Source: Syntrophorhabdus sp. PtaB.Bin184
Lineage (GTDB): Bacteria > Desulfobacterota > Syntrophorhabdia > Syntrophorhabdales > Syntrophorhabdaceae
Length of the DNA: 8,445 nt
Assembly (NCBI GenBank): GCA_002067555.1
Contig: MVQQ01000125.1
Span: 1 to 8,445 of the forward strand
Direction of reading: 5' to 3'
This document shows positions 5,849-8,445 of the stretch, piece by piece. The notes beneath the pieces were generated by a model that worked only from the letters and a program-made list of their open reading frames with translations, was not told where the DNA came from and made no database searches. Both the position numbers and the translations under genes were made by a program. The first letter of the stretch is position 1. Each line of letters opens with the position of its first letter.

Positions 5849-6214
5849 GTGGCACGAATTGCTGGCGTCGATATACCCAGGGACAAAAGGATCGAGGTGG
5901 CCCTGACCTACATCTACGGCATCGGAAGAACGCTTTCCAACAAGATCCTGATCCAGGCCGGGATCGATCCGAACAAGAGGACGAACGCTCTTCTCGACGA
6001 AGAGATCGCGAAGATAAGAGATATCCTGGAAAATGAATACAAGGTCGAAGGTGATCTGAGAAAAGAAGTGAGCATGAACATAAAGAGGCTCATGGACATT
6101 GGATGCTACCGCGGCCTGAGACATAGACGGAGCCTTCCCGTGCATGGACAGAGAACGAGGACGAACTCCCGGACCCGCAAAGGCCCGCGGAAGACTTCGA
6201 TGAAACGAAAATAA
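5849..6214 (+). CDS. rpsM: 30S ribosomal protein S13
   Basis: S13 lies at the top of the 30S head, makes intersubunit bridges with the 50S subunit, and its C-terminal tail reaches the P-site tRNA. The 121-residue protein starts MARIAGVDIPRDKRIEVALTYIYGIG, includes the helix-two-turn-helix region (GCYRGLRHRRSLPVHGQRT near residues 85-104), and ends in the basic tail RTRKGPRKTSMKRK. The start is GTG 5849, 6 nt after AAGGAGG. It opens the alpha-operon block (S13-S11-S4-alpha-L17), but only 11 nt separate it from rpmJ, so there is no room for a separate promoter or long leader. Confidence 0.97.
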   Translation: MARIAGVDIPRDKRIEVALTYIYGIGRTLSNKILIQAGIDPNKRTNALLDEEIAKIRDILENEYKVEGDLRKEVSMNIKRLMDIGCYRGLRHRRSLPVHGQRTRTNSRTRKGPRKTSMKRK

Positions 6215-6232
6215 CGACGAGGTGGTGCATAT

Positions 6233-6622
6233 ATGGCTAAGGTCAGAAGAAGCGGAAAGAAAAAGGTAAAAAAGAATATCCCCGTCGGTGGAGCACATAT
6301 ACAGTCGAGCTTCAACAACACGATCATCACGATCACCGATCCCCAGGGCAACGTCGTGTCGTGGTCGAGCGGAGGCGTTGTGGGTTTCAAGGGTTCGCGC
6401 AAGAGCACTCCCTTTGCCGCACAGCTCGCCGCCGAGAACGCTGCGAAGAAGGCCATGGAGCATGGGCTGAGGACAGTGGACGTCTATGTGAAGGGTCCCG
6501 GAGCGGGACGTGAGGCGGCGCTACGGGCCTTGCAGAGCGCGGGACTCAAGATCCATCTCATCCGAGACGTTACACCCATCCCTCACAACGGCTGCAGACC
6601 GCCGAAACGCAGAAGGGTTTAA
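6233..6622 (+). CDS. rpsK: 30S ribosomal protein S11
   Basis: S11 is part of the 30S platform, close to the mRNA exit and the E-site codon, and binds 16S rRNA with S6, S18 and S21. The 129 residues are full length. After a lysine-rich N-terminal tail (RRSGKKKVKKN) come GGAHIQSSFNNTIITITD, SSGGVVGFKGSRKSTPFAAQ, GPGAGREAALRAL, and the near-invariant C-terminus RDVTPIPHNGCRPPKRRRV. The Asn-Gly in this motif is where isoaspartate has been reported in E. coli S11; modification here is not visible in DNA. ATG 6233 follows GAGGTG (6219-6224) by 8 nt. It is 18 nt after rpsM. Confidence 0.98.
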   Translation: MAKVRRSGKKKVKKNIPVGGAHIQSSFNNTIITITDPQGNVVSWSSGGVVGFKGSRKSTPFAAQLAAENAAKKAMEHGLRTVDVYVKGPGAGREAALRALQSAGLKIHLIRDVTPIPHNGCRPPKRRRV

Positions 6623-6628
6623 AGGAGG
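6621..6628 (+). promoter_or_regulatory. Shine-Dalgarno of rpsD (fixes a TTG start)
   Basis: AAAGGAGG, overlapping the rpsK stop, lies 6 nt before TTG 6635. The TTG gives the canonical S4 N-terminus SRYVGPSCKLCRR. Confidence 0.8.
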
Positions 6629-6634
6629 CACGAA

Positions 6635-7255
6635 TTGTCACGATATGTTGGACCATCATGCAAGTTATGCCGGCGAGAAGGCATAAAGCTTTTCCTGAAG
6701 GGAGAAAGATGCTACACCGAGAAATGTGCCATTGAAAAGAGGAATTACCCCCCCGGACAGCATGTGGACACCAAGGGCAAGGTCATGGAATACGGGATGC
6801 GTTTGCGGGAAAAGCAGCGCGCGCGCAGGATATACGGGCTCAGCGAGAAGCAGTTCAGAAGGTTCTTCGTGATGGCCGAGCGCAAGGAAGGCATCACGGG
6901 AACCAATTTCCTCGTCCTTCTTGAAAGAAGGATCGACAACATGGTGTTCCGCCTGGGTTTCGCGACGTCCCGCGCCGAGGCGCGCCAGCTTGTATCCCAC
7001 AAGCACATTGCCGTGAACGGCAAGACGGTGAGCTCGTCGTCCTACCTCGTGAAGGTGGGTGATGTCATAGAGGTCAGGCACAAGAACCTGCCTGCCGTCG
7101 TGAACGCGCTGGAATCGGTCGTGCGGAGGGGCGTGCCTTCGTGGATAGACCTGGACAAGGACAATATGAAGGGTACCATCAAGCTCTTTCCGACCCGTGA
7201 CGATATTTCGTTGCCGATCAAGGAACAGTTGATCGTAGAGTACTATTCAAGGTAG
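6635..7255 (+). CDS. rpsD: 30S ribosomal protein S4, zinc-binding form
   Basis: S4 nucleates 30S assembly by binding the 16S rRNA 5' domain and lies at the mRNA entrance with S5 and S3. In E. coli it also represses translation of the alpha operon. This 206-residue protein is full length. The N-terminus (YVGPSCKLCRREGIKLFLKGERC) carries C9, C12, C26 and C31, a zinc-binding pattern resembling Thermus S4 and absent in E. coli S4. YPPGQH follows, and the S4 RNA-binding domain spans about residues 94-155 (ERRIDNMVFRLGFA, SRAEARQLVSHKHIAVNGK, VKVGDVIEV). It ends KEQLIVEYYSR, typical. The start is TTG 6635, supported by AAAGGAGG 6 nt upstream. rpoA follows after 21 nt. Confidence 0.97.
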   Translation: MSRYVGPSCKLCRREGIKLFLKGERCYTEKCAIEKRNYPPGQHVDTKGKVMEYGMRLREKQRARRIYGLSEKQFRRFFVMAERKEGITGTNFLVLLERRIDNMVFRLGFATSRAEARQLVSHKHIAVNGKTVSSSSYLVKVGDVIEVRHKNLPAVVNALESVVRRGVPSWIDLDKDNMKGTIKLFPTRDDISLPIKEQLIVEYYSR

Positions 7256-7276
7256 TTATTACCCCAAGGAGGGTAC

Positions 7277-8302
7277 ATGCCTATGTTTGAAAAGAACTGG
7301 CAGGAGCTTATCAGGCCAACCAAGATCGAGATAGAGAAGAAAGAGGGCACCTACGTGAAGTTTTCCACGGAACCCTTCGAAAGAGGGTACGGTGTTACGA
7401 TCGGCAACTCTCTCCGCAGGGTACTTCTGTCCTCGATCATGGGTGCCGCTATAACGTCGGTCTGGATAGACTCCGTTGACCATGAATTCTCAACGGTCCG
7501 GGGCGTCAAGGAAGACGTTACGGAGATGATCCTGAACCTGAAGAAGGTTGTTATCAGGATGACCGACGACAGACCTGCCCTTTTGAAGATCGATGTAAAA
7601 GGCAAGAGGGAAGTGAAGGCGGGAGACATCACGCATGACGGCGGGGTGGAGGTTATCAACCCCGATCTGCACATAGCCACATTGTCAAACGATGCCAAGC
7701 TTTACATGGAGATGAAGGCAAGGCTCGGCCGCGGTTATCAGCCCTCGGAACAGAACGTCGAAGACGCGGATCCCATCGGCACCGTTCCCATAGATGCCAT
7801 CTTCTCTCCCATAAGGAAGGTGAGCTATAGCGTTACTCAGGCCAGGGTGGGCCGACGGACGGATTATGACAAGCTGTCCATGGAGATCTGGACAGACGGT
7901 AGTGTCGATCCCCTCGATGCGCTCTCCTTCGCGGCGAAGATCATCAAGGAGCAGATGCGTATCTTCATCAACTTCGACGAGGTCGAGGAAGCGGAGGCGG
8001 GCGAGGAAAGAGGACAGGAAAAACCCGATTTCAATGAAAACCTGTATCGCAGCGTCGATGAGCTTGAGCTCTCCGTGAGGAGCGCGAACTGCCTGAAGAA
8101 CGCGGACATCAAGTACATAGGAGAGCTTGTCCAGAAGACAGAGCAGGAGATCCTCATGACAAAGAACTTTGGAAGGAAGTCCTTGAACGAGATCAAGGAG
8201 ATTCTTTCTTGCATGGGCCTTCGGCTTGGTTTAAAATTAGACAGTTTTCCGGCACGGGAAGAACTGGATAAAATGGTTCTCAAGAAAAAAGATCACATGT
8301 AG
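7277..8302 (+). CDS. rpoA: DNA-directed RNA polymerase subunit alpha
   Basis: Alpha dimerises to nucleate core RNA polymerase assembly and its C-terminal domain binds UP elements and activators. The 341 residues show the N-terminal domain (ERGYGVTIGNSLRRVLLSSI near 35-54, GVKEDVTEMILNLK near 76-89, GRGYQPSEQN near 151-160), an acidic linker about 234-252 (EVEEAEAGEERGQEKP), and the C-terminal helix-hairpin-helix domain. The DNA-contacting set is intact: R268, N271, C272, L273 and K274 (VRSANCLKNADI) and G299, K301, S302 and E305 (NFGRKSLNEI), offset by 3 from E. coli R265 and its neighbours. UP-element recognition is therefore likely conserved. AAGGAGG (7266-7272) precedes ATG 7277 by 4 nt; ATG 7283 is a possible alternative. 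rplQ begins 11 nt downstream. Confidence 0.98.
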   Translation: MPMFEKNWQELIRPTKIEIEKKEGTYVKFSTEPFERGYGVTIGNSLRRVLLSSIMGAAITSVWIDSVDHEFSTVRGVKEDVTEMILNLKKVVIRMTDDRPALLKIDVKGKREVKAGDITHDGGVEVINPDLHIATLSNDAKLYMEMKARLGRGYQPSEQNVEDADPIGTVPIDAIFSPIRKVSYSVTQARVGRRTDYDKLSMEIWTDGSVDPLDALSFAAKIIKEQMRIFINFDEVEEAEAGEERGQEKPDFNENLYRSVDELELSVRSANCLKNADIKYIGELVQKTEQEILMTKNFGRKSLNEIKEILSCMGLRLGLKLDSFPAREELDKMVLKKKDHM

Positions 8303-8313
8303 GGGTTGATATA

Positions 8314-8445
8314 ATGAGGCATCAGAACAGAGTGAAGAAAATGAATCGAACCAAGAGCCACCGGCGGGCGTTGTTCATGAACCTCGCCAACGCCCTGTTC
8401 GATCATGAAAGCATAAAGACCACGAACCCGAAGGCGATGGAACTC
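8314..8445 (+). CDS. rplQ: 50S ribosomal protein L17, N-terminal part (3' end outside window)
   Basis: Forty-four codons are present before the window ends. They start MRHQNRVKKMNRTKSHRRAL, then FMNLANALFDHESIKTT, clearly the L17 N-terminal signature (usually MRHRKxxxKLxRxxxHRxALxxN). L17 lies on the solvent side of the 50S subunit near the exit tunnel. ATG 8314 is preceded by AGGGG (8301-8305), an acceptable but weaker ribosome binding site that overlaps the rpoA stop. As last gene of the alpha block, it would normally be followed by the transcript terminator, which lies beyond the window. The usual TTxAKAKEL is NPKAMEL here. Confidence 0.95.
   Translation, partial: MRHQNRVKKMNRTKSHRRALFMNLANALFDHESIKTTNPKAMEL

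Noticed and set aside
8310..8315. Perfect TATAAT box just before rplQ
   Set aside because: It overlaps the rplQ start codon, so transcription would begin inside the gene. No TTGACA-like box is present about 17 nt upstream (the region reads AAAAGA).
1..8445. A novel or accessory system hidden in the window
   Set aside because: All but about 200 bases are accounted for by conserved ribosomal, secretion, initiation and transcription genes in standard order. There is no unexplained gene, repeat or composition break.

Overview
This window is one uninterrupted plus-strand stretch of the bacterial spc-alpha ribosomal-protein supercluster. It holds 17 genes in this order: rplX (3' end only), rplE, rpsZ/rpsN, rpsH, rplF, rplR, rpsE, rpmD, rplO, secY, map, infA, rpmJ, rpsM, rpsK, rpsD, rpoA, then the 5' end of rplQ. 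I see no frameshift, mobile element, tRNA, CRISPR array or foreign gene. Nearly every base is coding. The largest non-coding gap is 47 nt (4690-4736, between secY and map); the other gaps are 1-21 nt, and two junctions overlap (rpmD/rplO by 4 nt, rplO/secY by 1 nt).

Layout. Bases 1-3382 encode large- and small-subunit proteins in the standard spc order (L24-L5-S14-S8-L6-L18-S5-L30-L15). Bases 3382-5486 encode the SecY translocon channel and methionine aminopeptidase, with no adenylate kinase gene (adk) between them, although many bacteria have one there. Bases 5496-5837 encode initiation factor IF-1 and L36. Bases 5849-8445 are the alpha-operon block (S13-S11-S4-RNA polymerase alpha-L17), joined to rpmJ by only 11 nt. 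No terminator or convincing promoter is visible, so the whole window is probably co-transcribed from a promoter upstream of it. Most genes have their own strong GGAGG-type Shine-Dalgarno (SD) site. Five genes start with GTG or TTG.

Organism. The genes are clearly bacterial and of moderately high GC. L24, S14, S4 and L36 all keep the cysteine (zinc-binding, 'C+') form. Arginine is often AGG/AGA even in these presumably highly expressed genes. With the gene order this suggests a Gram-negative anaerobe of the Desulfobacterota/'Deltaproteobacteria' or a nearby deep lineage, but that placement is only an impression from sequence style.

The products work together: ribosomal subunits, the initiation factor, RNA polymerase alpha, the membrane channel for nascent proteins and the enzyme that removes their initiator methionine. 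I did not find a novel system. The points most worth checking are the secY-map junction (missing adk, an SD with no start codon, a weak start for map), the uniformly zinc-binding set of ribosomal proteins, and the lack of room for an E. coli-type S4 autoregulatory leader before rpsM.
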